Assembly (NCBI GenBank): GCA_048058975.1
Contig: JBLLNP010000002.1
Coordinates: 62,001-126,000 of the forward strand
Source of the DNA: RHLJ01 sp048058975
GTDB lineage: Bacteria; Bacteroidota; Rhodothermia; Balneolales; Balneolaceae
Direction of reading: 5' to 3'
DNA: 64,000 nucleotides
Positions 52,956 to 63,500 of this stretch are shown in pieces. The notes beneath the pieces are model-generated. The model was not told where the DNA came from and did no database searches. It saw nothing but the letters and a program-made list of their open reading frames with translations. Both the position numbers and the translations under genes were made by a program. The first letter of the stretch is position 1. Every line of letters begins with the position of its first letter.

Positions 52956-54257
52956 ATGAAAAACTCAGTCTTGATAGCTCTGCTTTTCTTGATGGCAGGA
53001 ATAAATTTTACTTGTGAGTCTTCTATTCCGTATAGCGACTATGTTGAAGTAAAAGAAGGTAAGTTCTATTACAAAGGAAAGTTCCACCAATATGTGGGAA
53101 CCAATTTTTGGTATGGGGCTTATTTGGGGCAAGAAGGATCTTTGGGAGATCGTGAACGCCTAAAAAAAGAACTCGATGTTTTGGCAGAACACGGTATTAT
53201 GAATCTACGGATTTTGGGCGCCTCTGAAGAGTCCTCATTTCGAAATTCACTTTCTCCAGCTTTTATTAATGGCGATGGTAATTATAACGAAAATCTACTG
53301 ATCGGGCTTGATTACCTGCTTTCGGAGATGGGCAAGAGAGGAATGCATGCGGTTATTTTTTTGAACAATTATTGGGAGTGGTCTGGTGGCATGAGTATGT
53401 ACAATAAATGGTACGGAGATGAGCCAGTTATAGATCCTGCAGATGGAGACTGGGAAGCATATATGAAATTTGTTGCGAAATTCTATTCGAATGAGACTGC
53501 ACAAATTGAATTTCAAAGATACATCTCACAGCTTATTAAACGTACAAATTCAATAACAAACGTTTCTTACTCAAAAGATCCAACCATAATGAGTTGGCAG
53601 CTTGCTAACGAACCGCGTCCCGGTAGAGGGGAAATGAGCCCTGAAGCAATTCAGGCTTATTACGACTGGATAGATGGTACTGCAGGCTTCATTAAATCGC
53701 TTGCTCCAGATCAACTTGTTTCGAGTGGAAGCGAGGGTAAAACAGGTAGCTTAGATTCCATGGAAATTTTTGTTAAAGCCCATAATACTCCTAATATCGA
53801 CTATCTGACTTTCCATATGTGGGCAAAAAACTGGGGTTGGATTAATCCGAAAAAAATGGAAGAGACTTTTTCTAATGCACAAGAAAAAGCCACAGAATAC
53901 ATCCTGTCTCATATAGAAGTAGCTAGCCAGATGAATAAACCCATAGTGATGGAAGAGTTTGGGTTTCCAAGAGATAACGAAGAATATTCTCCGAATTCAT
54001 CAACGTCTTTTCGTGATCAATACTACAAGATGGTATTCGATTTGGTTGAAGATCACCTGGTTCTTGCGGGCACTAATTTCTGGAGTTGGGGCGGTTTTGG
54101 AGAAGCTCAAAACCAAGATTTTTGGTGGCATGAAGGAGATCCTTTTACCGGAGATCCACCTCAGGAGCCACAAGGGTTGAATTCTGTTTTCTCAGGGGAT
54201 GATTCTACACTTGAAATCATCAGAACTCATGCAAAGGTAGTTGGAGTCTTAAAATGA
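52956..54257 (+). CDS. GH5 subfamily 7-like endo-beta-1,4-mannanase
   Basis: A 433-residue GH5 enzyme. It opens with an export signal ending near C20 (GINFTC), probably a lipoprotein. The catalytic barrel starts VKEGKFYYKGKFHQYVGTNFWYGAYLG. The acid/base is E219 in WQLANEPRPG and the nucleophile is E334 in VMEEFGFPR. LVLAGTNFWSWGGFGEA near the end is typical of plant- and bacterial-type GH5_7 mannanases. Unlike the 38296 GH5 protein it carries no accessory modules. It overlaps the GH26 gene by 4 bp (ATGA), so the two are translationally coupled. The role is inferred as cutting mannan into short oligosaccharides in the periplasm or at the surface. Confidence 0.92.
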   Translation: MKNSVLIALLFLMAGINFTCESSIPYSDYVEVKEGKFYYKGKFHQYVGTNFWYGAYLGQEGSLGDRERLKKELDVLAEHGIMNLRILGASEESSFRNSLSPAFINGDGNYNENLLIGLDYLLSEMGKRGMHAVIFLNNYWEWSGGMSMYNKWYGDEPVIDPADGDWEAYMKFVAKFYSNETAQIEFQRYISQLIKRTNSITNVSYSKDPTIMSWQLANEPRPGRGEMSPEAIQAYYDWIDGTAGFIKSLAPDQLVSSGSEGKTGSLDSMEIFVKAHNTPNIDYLTFHMWAKNWGWINPKKMEETFSNAQEKATEYILSHIEVASQMNKPIVMEEFGFPRDNEEYSPNSSTSFRDQYYKMVFDLVEDHLVLAGTNFWSWGGFGEAQNQDFWWHEGDPFTGDPPQEPQGLNSVFSGDDSTLEIIRTHAKVVGVLK

Positions 54258-55444
54258 TAATTAAAAATATATACTGTTTCCTATTAAGTGTTACTCTACT
54301 TCTACCTGGAACCTCTAGAGAAACCGCATCTAATCATTCGACTAAAGGCAATGTACTTGTTGATAAAAAAGCTACAAAAGAAACCGTAGCATTATACACC
54401 AATCTCAAAAACTTGAGTAAAACAAAGGTACTTTTTGGCCATCAGGATGCTTTAGCTTATGGCTATAACTGGTGGGATGAAGAAGGTCGTTCGGATGTTA
54501 AAGAGGCATCAGGTTTCTACCCGGCAGTCTATGGTTGGGACTTGGGAAATATTGTTGAAAAACAGGAGAATCTGGATGGGATTAATTTTGAAAAAATGAG
54601 GGGATGGATAAAAGAAGGGTATGCAAGGGGGAGTGTAATTACATTCAGCTGGCACATGGCAAATCCGGTTACAGGAGGAAATTCTTGGGACACTGTTCCA
54701 ACAATCACGGGAATTCTACCCGGTGGTGAAGCGCACAAAACATACACAGACTGGCTGGATATTTTCGCAGAGTTAACAACCACTCTGAAAGGGCAAAATG
54801 GAGAATTAATCCCCATTATCTTCAGACCGTTTCATGAACATAACGGAAACTGGTTTTGGTGGGGTAAAGGAATCAATTCTGAAGAAGATTACATTGCTCT
54901 TTGGAGATTTACAGTTGAATACCTTAGAGATGAAAAAGGGGTCCATAATTTATTGTGGGCTTTTTCTCCGGATCGAAGCAGAACGGACATAGACAACTTT
55001 AAAAAAGATTATTTCTATGGCTATCCGGGAGATGAATATGTAGATATTATTGGATTAGATAATTACTGGGATGTGGGACATCCTGCAAATCAAACAGATT
55101 CAAAAACTCAGCAAGAGCACTTCATTCGAAGTTTAACCTATACTTCTCAAATAGCTGATTCATTAAATAAAATTGCAGCTCTAACCGAAACAGGAACAGA
55201 AGCACTTCCTAGTCCAACCATTTGGACGGAAAAGTACTTTTCGGCTCTTAGCGCAAATGAGTGGACCAGAAGAATTGCCTATATACTAATCTGGAGAAAT
55301 GCGAATTACGAAAGAGAAAAACGGGATCATTTCTATGCATCCTTCGAAGGTCATTCAACCCAGGATGATTTCATCAAATTCAGGGAACAGGAATTTGTTC
55401 TGTTTGAGGATGAATTACCGGATTTATATTCAATAGATGATTAA
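54254..55444 (+). CDS. GH26 endo-beta-1,4-mannanase, second copy
   Basis: A 396-residue GH26 enzyme. Motifs parallel the 45625 copy: VLFGHQDALAYGYNWW, AVYGWDLGNI, FSWHMANPVTGGNSWD, acid/base E195 in IIFRPFHEHNG, VDIIGLDNYWDVGHPAN, and nucleophile E312 in AALTETGTE. The signal MIIKNIYCFLLSVTLLLPGTSRETAS has no lipobox, so this copy should be soluble in the periplasm, whereas the first is a lipoprotein. It overlaps the GH5 gene by 4 bp and the next gene by 8 bp, part of a four-gene block ending with GH3. Some GH26 enzymes release mannobiose, which would feed the epimerase; that is inference. Confidence 0.93.
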   Translation: MIIKNIYCFLLSVTLLLPGTSRETASNHSTKGNVLVDKKATKETVALYTNLKNLSKTKVLFGHQDALAYGYNWWDEEGRSDVKEASGFYPAVYGWDLGNIVEKQENLDGINFEKMRGWIKEGYARGSVITFSWHMANPVTGGNSWDTVPTITGILPGGEAHKTYTDWLDIFAELTTTLKGQNGELIPIIFRPFHEHNGNWFWWGKGINSEEDYIALWRFTVEYLRDEKGVHNLLWAFSPDRSRTDIDNFKKDYFYGYPGDEYVDIIGLDNYWDVGHPANQTDSKTQQEHFIRSLTYTSQIADSLNKIAALTETGTEALPSPTIWTEKYFSALSANEWTRRIAYILIWRNANYEREKRDHFYASFEGHSTQDDFIKFREQEFVLFEDELPDLYSIDD

Positions 55445-56441
55445 TAGAAGTATGGATCGTAAAAAATTTTTAGCTAGTACTGCATTTGCTTTAGCAGGAC
55501 TCTCAACGAGAGCAACTTATGGTAAAAACACGACGATATTGAACCGTAGTGAACCAAAATTATCTCTTTCACAATGGGCATTGCATCGGGCAATTTTTGG
55601 TAAATCCAAAGATAATTATCAGGAGTGGCAGAGATTATTGCATTCCGATCCTGATCAACTTTGGCAAGGGAATTTGCACCCCTTAGACTTTCCAAAAAAA
55701 GCAAAAGAACTGGGGTTCAATACAGTTGAATATGTGAATTCGGTGATATTCGGGCATGCTAGAGATGAGGCATTTCTTAGTGAACTAAAAAACAGAACAG
55801 ACTCGCTGGGAATTAAAAATAACCTGATTATGGTAGATGAAGAAGGCTTTATCGGTCATCCAGATTCTAAAGAAAGAACCAAAGCGATTGAGAACCATTA
55901 CAGATGGATGGAAGCTTGTGCGTTTTTAACATGCCCTTACATCAGGGTAAATGCGTTCAGTAAGGGACCTGCAGAAGAGCAAAAAAAACTGGTGGCAGAA
56001 GGCTTGCATCGGCTGGCTGAGAAAGCAAAGGAATTTAATCTGTATGTATTAGTTGAAAATCATGGAGGGATGTCGAGCAATGCAGATTGGTTAGTTGAAA
56101 CTTTAGAACTTGCTGATCATGAATTATTAGGAACAGTAGTCGATTTTGATAATTTTACTTTCTCGGAAGATTTTATTTGGGGTGAGGGAGATGTTTATAA
56201 CCGATATATCGGAGTTGAAAAACTTTTACCATACGCTAGATCTATAAGTGCTAAGTCGCATGCGTTCGATATTCAAGGATTTGAAACTACCATCGATTAC
56301 CAGCAAATGATTAATCTTATAAAGCAAGCTAAGTTCAGTGATTACATTTGCGTAGAGTATGAAGGATCTAGGGTCAGTGAAGAAGAAGGGATCTTAGCTA
56401 CGAAAAAGTTAATCGAAAAAAGCTACGAAGCTACCAACTAA
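55437..56441 (+). CDS. Exported TIM-barrel sugar phosphate isomerase/epimerase-like protein
   Basis: A 334-residue protein of the AP-endonuclease-2/xylose-isomerase-like TIM-barrel superfamily. Metal-site-like blocks are LVENHGG (about 204-210), GTVVDFDNF and ICVEYEGSR near the end. The N-terminus MDRKKFLASTAFALAGLSTR (from the second ATG, 55449) resembles export signals of oxidoreductase-like proteins, with a Lys-Lys pair where a twin Arg would be. It overlaps the GH26 gene by 8 bp and precedes the GH3 gene by 37 bp. Such proteins often sit in sugar-utilisation loci with an unknown substrate. It could act on mannose- or keto-sugars. The exact reaction cannot be told. Confidence 0.75.
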   Translation: MINRSMDRKKFLASTAFALAGLSTRATYGKNTTILNRSEPKLSLSQWALHRAIFGKSKDNYQEWQRLLHSDPDQLWQGNLHPLDFPKKAKELGFNTVEYVNSVIFGHARDEAFLSELKNRTDSLGIKNNLIMVDEEGFIGHPDSKERTKAIENHYRWMEACAFLTCPYIRVNAFSKGPAEEQKKLVAEGLHRLAEKAKEFNLYVLVENHGGMSSNADWLVETLELADHELLGTVVDFDNFTFSEDFIWGEGDVYNRYIGVEKLLPYARSISAKSHAFDIQGFETTIDYQQMINLIKQAKFSDYICVEYEGSRVSEEEGILATKKLIEKSYEATN

Positions 56442-56478
56442 AAAATTAAATGAAGATGTTAAAAAAAAGTAGAGACCT

Positions 56479-58785
56479 ATGGGCAATTGTATTCAGAATT
56501 TAAAATTTATCCTACCACTACTAATGCTAACTAATACATTAAATATTGCTGCACAAACGCAATTGATTAATCCAGAAATTGAAGCTAAAGTCGATAGTCT
56601 TCTTGAGATAATGACATTGGAGGATAAGGTAGGTCAGCTAAACTTGCATACTGGGACTTTTGATTTAACAGGCCCACCTCCGAAAGGTGATGTAGCCGGG
56701 AGATATAATCTAATTAGAAGTGGGGGAGTAGGAGCGATGCTTAATGTTTTTGGCGCTGAGAACACGATGGCAGCTCAAAAGCTTGCTGTAGAAAATAGTC
56801 GACTAGGTATTCCACTAATGTTTGGGTATGACGTTATTCATGGGTATAAGACGATCTTTCCGATTCCACTTGGTGAGGCAGCATCCTGGGATCTGGAAGT
56901 AGCGGAACAATCAGCCAGAGTTTCTGCAATAGAGGCTGCATCTGTAGGAATTACTTGGACTTTTGCCCCAATGATTGATATTACACGCGATGCCAGATGG
57001 GGGAGAGTGATGGAGAGCCCAGGAGAAAGTCCTTATTTGATATCACGAATTGTAGAAGCAAAGGTCAGGGGCTTTCAGACTGATGATCTTTCATCAGACC
57101 AATCAATTGCAGCAACTGCTAAACATTATGTTGCTTATGGATTCTCTGAAGCAGGACGTGATTATAACACAATTGAAATCAGTCCGAACACCCTTCACAA
57201 TGCAGCAATGCCACCGTTCAAAGCTGCATCAGATGCTGGTGTTGCTACAATAATGAGTTCGTTCAATGATGTCTGGGGCATACCAGTAGTAGCTCATAAA
57301 GAATTACAGATCGATATCTTAAAAAAGCGTTGGGGGTTTGAGGGGTTTATTGTAACAGACTGGGGAACTATTGATCAGCTAGTACCTCATGGATATACAC
57401 CTAATCTTAAAGAAGGTACCAGACTAAGTTTCAATGGTGGCGCAGATATGGATATGGAATCACTTGGCGCAGAGAAATACCTTAAAGAGCTTGTCGAGGA
57501 AGGTAAGGTGGATATTTCTGTAGTTGATGAATCGGTACGAAGAATACTAAGAGTTAAGTTTTTATTAGGTCTATTTGACAATCCTTATAAATACATTGAC
57601 AAAGACAAGGAAAAAAGGTTTTTGTATACCGATGAACATCGTTCTATCGCAAGAGATGCTGCCAAGAAATCTATTGTACTTCTGGAAAACAAAGATGGCT
57701 TATTACCACTCTCAAAAGATGTTTCAAGTATCGCAGTGATCGGAAAGTTAGCCAATGACAAGGATACGCCTCTTGGGTCATGGAGAGCACAGGGTGAAAA
57801 GGATTCAGCAGTATCTTTACTTGAAGGAATCAAAAATGCAGTACCCAAAGATGTAAATGTTGAATATGCTGAAGGCTATAAACTTGCTGTAGGTCGGTGT
57901 ACCATGATGTATGAGTTGGAATTTGAAGAGGATAATGGGGAAGGAATACAGGAAGCCATCAATTTGGCACAAGCATCAGATGTAGTGGTCGTTGCAGTTG
58001 GAGAAGAAGCTTTTCAGTCAGGTGAAGGAAGATCACAGGTAGATATAAGCATGAAAGGTAAGCAACTTGAGTTACTCCAGGAGTTATCAAAAGTAAATAA
58101 CAATATTGTTGTAGTATTGATGAACGGACGCCCATTGGCAGAACCTTGGATGTATGAAAATATGACTACGATTTTAGAAACCTGGCATCTTGGTACTGAA
58201 GCAGGAAATGCAATCGCTGACGTTATCTTTGGAAATTATAACCCGTCGGGTAAACTACCTATTTCAATACCTAGAAGCGTAGGACAAGTACCAATTTATC
58301 ATAACAAGAAAAATACTGGCCGGCCTGTACCAGACAGTGATGAAGTAGGGTTTGTGTACTGGAGCCATTATACAGATGAGTCAAATGATCCACAGTATCC
58401 ATTTGGGTATGGATTAAGCTACTCAAGTTTCGAATATACTAACTTAAGAGTTAGTTCAGAGAGTATGTTAATGAATGAGAAAGTTACTGTAACCGTTGAT
58501 GTTACGAACAACAGTAATTTTGATGGCGAGGAAGTCGTTCAGTTTTATATTCATGATCAGTTTGCAAGTACGGTGCAACCAATTAAAGAACTTAAAGGGT
58601 TTAAAAAGATCAAAATTTTTGCGGGTGAGACTGAAACAGTTTCTTTCGAGGTCGATAAGGAAACGCTTGGATTTTATGACAATGAGGGAATTTTTGTTAC
58701 CGAGCCAGGTACTTTCACCTTTATGGTAGGGACAAATTCATCCGATCTGCTTAAGGTAGAATTTGAATTGAAAAGCGATGACTAG
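56479..58785 (+). CDS. bglX: GH3 beta-glycosidase, BglX type
   Basis: A 768-residue exported glycoside hydrolase. A signal peptide ends near NIAAQTQ (about 29). The GH3 barrel starts MTLEDKVGQLNLHTG, with the catalytic nucleophile D294 in FIVTDWGTI. The alpha/beta sandwich domain follows with SIVLLENKDGLLPL, and a fibronectin-III-like domain closes the protein (GYGLSYSSFEYTNLRV onward). Length and layout match periplasmic BglX (about 765). In this locus it likely removes glucose from glucomannan or terminal beta-linked sugars from oligosaccharides; beta-mannosidase activity is also possible. It is the last gene of the block starting at the GH5 mannanase. The 211-bp gap afterwards shows no gene. 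Confidence 0.9.
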   Translation: MGNCIQNLKFILPLLMLTNTLNIAAQTQLINPEIEAKVDSLLEIMTLEDKVGQLNLHTGTFDLTGPPPKGDVAGRYNLIRSGGVGAMLNVFGAENTMAAQKLAVENSRLGIPLMFGYDVIHGYKTIFPIPLGEAASWDLEVAEQSARVSAIEAASVGITWTFAPMIDITRDARWGRVMESPGESPYLISRIVEAKVRGFQTDDLSSDQSIAATAKHYVAYGFSEAGRDYNTIEISPNTLHNAAMPPFKAASDAGVATIMSSFNDVWGIPVVAHKELQIDILKKRWGFEGFIVTDWGTIDQLVPHGYTPNLKEGTRLSFNGGADMDMESLGAEKYLKELVEEGKVDISVVDESVRRILRVKFLLGLFDNPYKYIDKDKEKRFLYTDEHRSIARDAAKKSIVLLENKDGLLPLSKDVSSIAVIGKLANDKDTPLGSWRAQGEKDSAVSLLEGIKNAVPKDVNVEYAEGYKLAVGRCTMMYELEFEEDNGEGIQEAINLAQASDVVVVAVGEEAFQSGEGRSQVDISMKGKQLELLQELSKVNNNIVVVLMNGRPLAEPWMYENMTTILETWHLGTEAGNAIADVIFGNYNPSGKLPISIPRSVGQVPIYHNKKNTGRPVPDSDEVGFVYWSHYTDESNDPQYPFGYGLSYSSFEYTNLRVSSESMLMNEKVTVTVDVTNNSNFDGEEVVQFYIHDQFASTVQPIKELKGFKKIKIFAGETETVSFEVDKETLGFYDNEGIFVTEPGTFTFMVGTNSSDLLKVEFELKSDD

Positions 58786-58966
58786 AAAGATTGATACAGA
58801 GCTATGAGAAAATAATAATATCAAAGTCTAACTTAGTTATTTAGGGAATCGGATCAACAAGACTGTAGAGCCTATTAATAAGATCTACTTACCCAGAATT
58901 GACGAATTAAGTTTTGTTTCAGTTACAAGAAGATCAGGTTTTTTAGAAAAGGGGGAGATCAATTCC

Positions 58967-58974
58967 TACATTTG
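58967..58974 (+). promoter_or_regulatory. -7 box for the aldo/keto reductase unit
   Basis: TACATTTG fits the -7 consensus TAnnTTTG, 22 nt upstream of the start codon. The -33 region reads TTTTAG, a weak match. Confidence 0.45.
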
Positions 58975-58996
58975 GTAAAATAAACCTAAGTGAAAT

Positions 58997-59980
58997 ATGA
59001 TCTCTACTCCCCAATACGAACAAATCCCCTACCGAAAATGCGGTAGCAGCGGGCTTTATTTGCCGGCCATTTCTTTAGGTTTATGGCATAACTTCGGAGG
59101 GCTTCAAAGCCCTGATAAAGTAGATGAAATGCTGCTCAAAGCCTTTGAAATGGGAATCACTCATTTCGACCTGGCGAATAATTATGGTCCGCCTCCCGGA
59201 AGTGCAGAAGAACAGTTTGGTAGAGCTCTCAAAACCGTTTTTGACGGAAAAAGGGATGAACTCATTATTTCCAGTAAAGCAGGGTATGCGATGTGGCCAG
59301 GTCCGTATGGAGATGGAGGTTCCCGTAAATATTTGATTTCCAGCTGCAACCAAAGCCTTAAGCGGTTGGGACTGGAATACGTGGATATTTTTTATCACCA
59401 TCGTCCCGATTCTGATACTCCCCTGGAAGAAAGCATGAGAGCACTGGAGCAAATTGTTCGTTCAGGAAAAGCTCTTTATGCGGGAATTTCTAATTACCCG
59501 GCGGATTTGGCAAAACAAGCCATTCAGATGTTGAAGTCGTGGGGAGTGCCCATCGTGATTCATCAGCCTATTTATAATATGTTTTTGAGGGAGCCTGAAA
59601 ACGGCTTGTTCAATGTACTTGAGGAGGAAGGTATTGGATGTATTCCATTTTCGCCTTTAGCTCAGGGATTACTCACCAATAAATATATTCACGGTATTCC
59701 TGAAGACTCCCGCATTGCTAATCCCGAAGGTTTTTTGCAACGGGATGATTTGACAGAGCATAAACTTCAGCAAATCAAAAAGTTGAATGCAATTGCGGAA
59801 TCCAGAGGACAAAGTCTGGCACAGCTTGCATTAATCTGGGTGCTTAGAAAAAAAGTAGTAACCTCTGCATTGGTAGGTGTAAGCAGTGTGCAACAGTTGG
59901 AGGATAACCTTGCTGCGTTGAAAAATTCGGAACTCTCTGCTGATGAACTGGATGAAATTGAAGTAATTTTAAATGCATAA
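58997..59980 (+). CDS. Aldo/keto reductase, YghZ-like
   Basis: A 327-residue cytoplasmic NADPH-dependent reductase of the AKR14 (YghZ, L-glyceraldehyde 3-phosphate reductase) type. The N-terminus YRKCGSSGLYLPAISLGLWHNFGG and FDLANNYGPPPGSAEEQFGR are near-diagnostic. Catalytic Asp and Tyr are in HFDLANNYG, Lys in IISSKAGY, and His in DIFYHHRPD. The coenzyme site ALVGVSSVQQLEDNL is close to the C-terminus. It likely reduces reactive aldehydes or short sugar aldehydes. It overlaps the next gene only if that gene starts at its first ATG. It is not clearly part of the mannan locus and has its own promoter. Confidence 0.9.
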   Translation: MISTPQYEQIPYRKCGSSGLYLPAISLGLWHNFGGLQSPDKVDEMLLKAFEMGITHFDLANNYGPPPGSAEEQFGRALKTVFDGKRDELIISSKAGYAMWPGPYGDGGSRKYLISSCNQSLKRLGLEYVDIFYHHRPDSDTPLEESMRALEQIVRSGKALYAGISNYPADLAKQAIQMLKSWGVPIVIHQPIYNMFLREPENGLFNVLEEEGIGCIPFSPLAQGLLTNKYIHGIPEDSRIANPEGFLQRDDLTEHKLQQIKKLNAIAESRGQSLAQLALIWVLRKKVVTSALVGVSSVQQLEDNLAALKNSELSADELDEIEVILNA

Positions 59981-59981
59981 A

Positions 59982-60500
59982 ATGAAAACCATGAAAAAAA
60001 TAGCAGCTCTTTGTATTGGAATTTTACTTTCCACCACTGTGACTTATGCTCAGTATGAATCTGATGTAGAATCCATCGATTCAATTATTGCGGCGTTGTA
60101 TGCATCTATTTCAGGAGATGCAGGTGTTGAAAGGGATTGGGATAGATTTCGAAACTTGTTTATTGAAGGAGCGAAACTCACTCCTACATTTCAGAACCAA
60201 CAAGGAGAAGTTGGTTTAGTGCGTTGGAGCCCGGACGAGTACATAGAACGAGCCGGGGCGAGTTTAGAAAGAGACGGTTTCCACGAAGATGAAATCTCAA
60301 GAGAAGTGGATACCTATCGATATATCACTCAGGTATTCAGTACTTATCAGTCAAAAAGAACCAAGGATGGTGAAGTATTTGCACGGGGAATAAACAGTAT
60401 CCAGTTATTTAATGATGGGAATCGCTGGTGGGTAGTCTCCATCTTCTGGTCATCAGAAAATCAGGAGTATCCTATTCCGGAAGAATATCTAAAAAATTAA
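59982..60500 (+). CDS. Secreted NTF2-like (SnoaL-fold) protein
   Basis: About 172 residues with a signal peptide (MKKIAALCIGILLSTTVTYAQ). The mature part has the cone-fold pattern of NTF2-like proteins: an initial helix SIDSIIAALYASIS, then DWDRFRNLFIEGAKLTPTF, and final strands ARGINSIQLFNDGNRWWVVSIFW. No catalytic residues typical of a known enzyme are recognised. Three close ATGs (59973, 59982, 59991) could start it; I took the middle one, just after the stop of the reductase gene. It likely shares the reductase transcript. Ligand binding is plausible; function is unknown. Confidence 0.75.
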   Translation: MKTMKKIAALCIGILLSTTVTYAQYESDVESIDSIIAALYASISGDAGVERDWDRFRNLFIEGAKLTPTFQNQQGEVGLVRWSPDEYIERAGASLERDGFHEDEISREVDTYRYITQVFSTYQSKRTKDGEVFARGINSIQLFNDGNRWWVVSIFWSSENQEYPIPEEYLKN

Positions 60501-60590
60501 ATAGACAATTTTTTTTACAGAATCTCCGCTTGGTTTTAGTTATTGTTAGCCACTCACTTCGTCGCTTTTTCAACAATAAAAACTACTACT

Positions 60591-63500
60591 ATGGGGAATC
60601 GAAAACTCGTCTTTTTACTTAGCATTTTATCGATCACATTTTTTTCAGCTGAAATCAAAGCGCAGGACAAACCGGAAGATCCACGCTACGAAACGGCCTG
60701 GAACAGCCTGAAATTCAGAAGTATAGGCCCTGCCTTTACCTCGGGAAGAATAGCTGATTTTGCCGTTAATCCTAAAAATACCAGTGAGTTTTATGTGGCG
60801 GTTGCATCAGGTGGAGTCTGGAAAACTACCAATCGTGGGATTACATTTACACCCGTATTTGATAAAGAGGGATCCTATTCCATTGGCTTTGTAGCGCTTG
60901 ATCCAAACAACCCAAATGTTGTTTGGGTAGGTACGGGAGAGAATAACAATCAACGAAGTGTGGCCTATGGCGATGGAGTGTATAAATCGCTGGATGGTGG
61001 AAAAAGCTGGAAACACATGGGTTTGAAAAACTCTGAGCATATCGGGATGATCGAAATCGATCCAAGGAACTCAGATGTGGTATATGTTGCTGCGGTTGGA
61101 CCTCTGTGGAGCGAGGGAGGCGATCGTGGATTATTCAAAACAACCGATGGCGGAGAAACCTGGGAAAATATTCTGGAAATAAGTGAGCATACAGGAATTA
61201 ATGAAGTCCACCTTGATCCCAGAAACCCGGATGTGATTTACGCGACCGCGCATCAAAGAAGACGGCACGTATTTACTTACATAAGTGGAGGTCCGGAATC
61301 AGCGGTGTACAAATCCACTGATGGTGGAGCTAATTTCAGGAAAATAATGAAAGGAATGCCCAGTGGTGATATCGGGAGAATTGGGATGGATATTTCTGAT
61401 GCCGATCCTAACACGATTTACGCTGTAGTTGAAGCTCAAGGGAGCAAAGGTGGGTTTTACAGATCAACTGACTTGGGAGAATCGTGGGAAAGAAGGAGTG
61501 ATTATTCCTCCAGCGGAAATTATTATCAGGAAGTGGTAGCCGATCCGGTCGATCCCGATTTAGTGTATGTGATGAATACCTTCTCAGGTGTTTCAGAAGA
61601 TGGAGGTGCAACATTCAACAATGTCGGCGAACTCAATAAACACATTGATAATCACGCGCTTTGGATTGATCCAAATAACCCAAACTATCTGCTTAATGGA
61701 AATGATGGGGGAGTATATGAATCTTACGATCGAGGCAAAACCTGGCGCTTTTATACCAACCTGCCGGTAACTCAATTTTATAAAGTAGCGGTGGATAATG
61801 ATTACCCATTCTATAATGTGTATGGAGGAACTCAGGATAATTTTACCTTTGGCGGTCCTTCCAGATCAATCGAGCCAACTGGATTAACCTTCAACGATTG
61901 GAAAATCACCTTACTTGGAGATGGCTTTGAGCCTCATGTAGATCCTAAGAATCCAAATATTGTTTACAGTCAGGCGCAATATGGAGTTCTGTATCGTTTT
62001 GATAAGCAAAGTGGAGAAGCTCAGAATATCATCCCCCAACCGCCAACAGGAGATTATTCCTACAACTGGAATTGGGATTCTCCTTTTTTTGTGAGTGTGC
62101 ATGATAACAAACGCTTGTATTTCGCTTCAGACAGAGTGCTTAGAAGCGATGATATGGGGCAAAGTTGGAGAGAAATCAGCGGGGATCTAACTCGTCAGAT
62201 TGATAGGAATAAGCTGGAAGTAATGGGCAAAGTGTGGCCTATGGATGCCGTTGCAAAGAACGCATCCACTACGCAATATGGTAACATTGTAGCTTTGGCA
62301 GAATCTCCGATTAATGAGAATATTATATTTGCCGGGACAGACGACGGATTGATTCACGTCAGTGAAGACGGTGGAGAAAACTGGCGAAAGCTGGATGAAT
62401 TCCCTGGTGTTCCCGAAATGACCTACGTGAATGAAATCATTGCTTCTGCTCATGATGTAAATACGGTATATGCTGCCTTCAATAATCATAAGAGAGGAGA
62501 CTTTAAGCCGTACATCCTTAAGAGTACCAATCTCGGAAGGTCATGGAAATCCATCGCCAGTAACCTCCCGGAAAGAGGTTCGGTGTATGCCATCGAAGAA
62601 GATCATGTTAAACCGGAACTGTTGTTTGTTGGTACAGAATTCAGCCTTTTTGCTACGCTGGATGGCGGTAAATACTGGAAGCAAATGAATAATGGTTTGC
62701 CAACGATTGCAGTTCGAGACATCAACATTCAGCAAAGAGAAAACGATCTTGTTTTGGCGACGTTTGGTCGCGGCTTCTATATCATGGATGATTACTCTGC
62801 GCTTCGGGAATTCACTTCTGATGTACAGGAAAAAGAAGCGCATTTATTTTCTGTTCGCGATCCTTTTCAATACATCGAGTACAGTGCGATTGCGGCAAGT
62901 GAGGATATTTTCTGGCTTGGCCCTAAAGGCTTTCAGGGTGAGGATTTTTATTTAGGTGAAAATCCAAAATTTGGTGCGGCATTCACTTTTTATGTAAAGG
63001 ATGGATACAAAAAGCTTGAGGAAATCCGTGAAGAAGAAGAAAAAGCAAAGCGTAAAGATGGAGAAACGGTTTATTATCCAAGCTACGACCAATTGGTTGC
63101 TGAAGAAGAGGAAGAAGCTCCTTTCTTGATTTTCACCATCAGGGATGCAAATGGAGAAGTAATCAACGATCTTAGAGCTTCAGCAAGTAAAGGCATAAAC
63201 AGAGCTTACTGGGATTTGACTTATCCGGATGTTGAAGAGGTTCGTACGAATACGGCAAATCCAAAAACCAATCTGAATTCCGGAATTATGGTACTTCCGG
63301 GTATGTATTCAGTTCAGTTATCGAAAAGTGTGAATGGAGAAGTTACGGTGCTTTCTGAGCCTGTTCAGTTCGAAGTTAAATCACTCAATAATCGTACATT
63401 ACCTGCTACTGATCCGGCAGAAATGCTCGCCTATCACAAACAACTAACCGCACTTTCGAAAACAGCAAACAGTGCTACCAATGCGTACAATGAATTGAAT

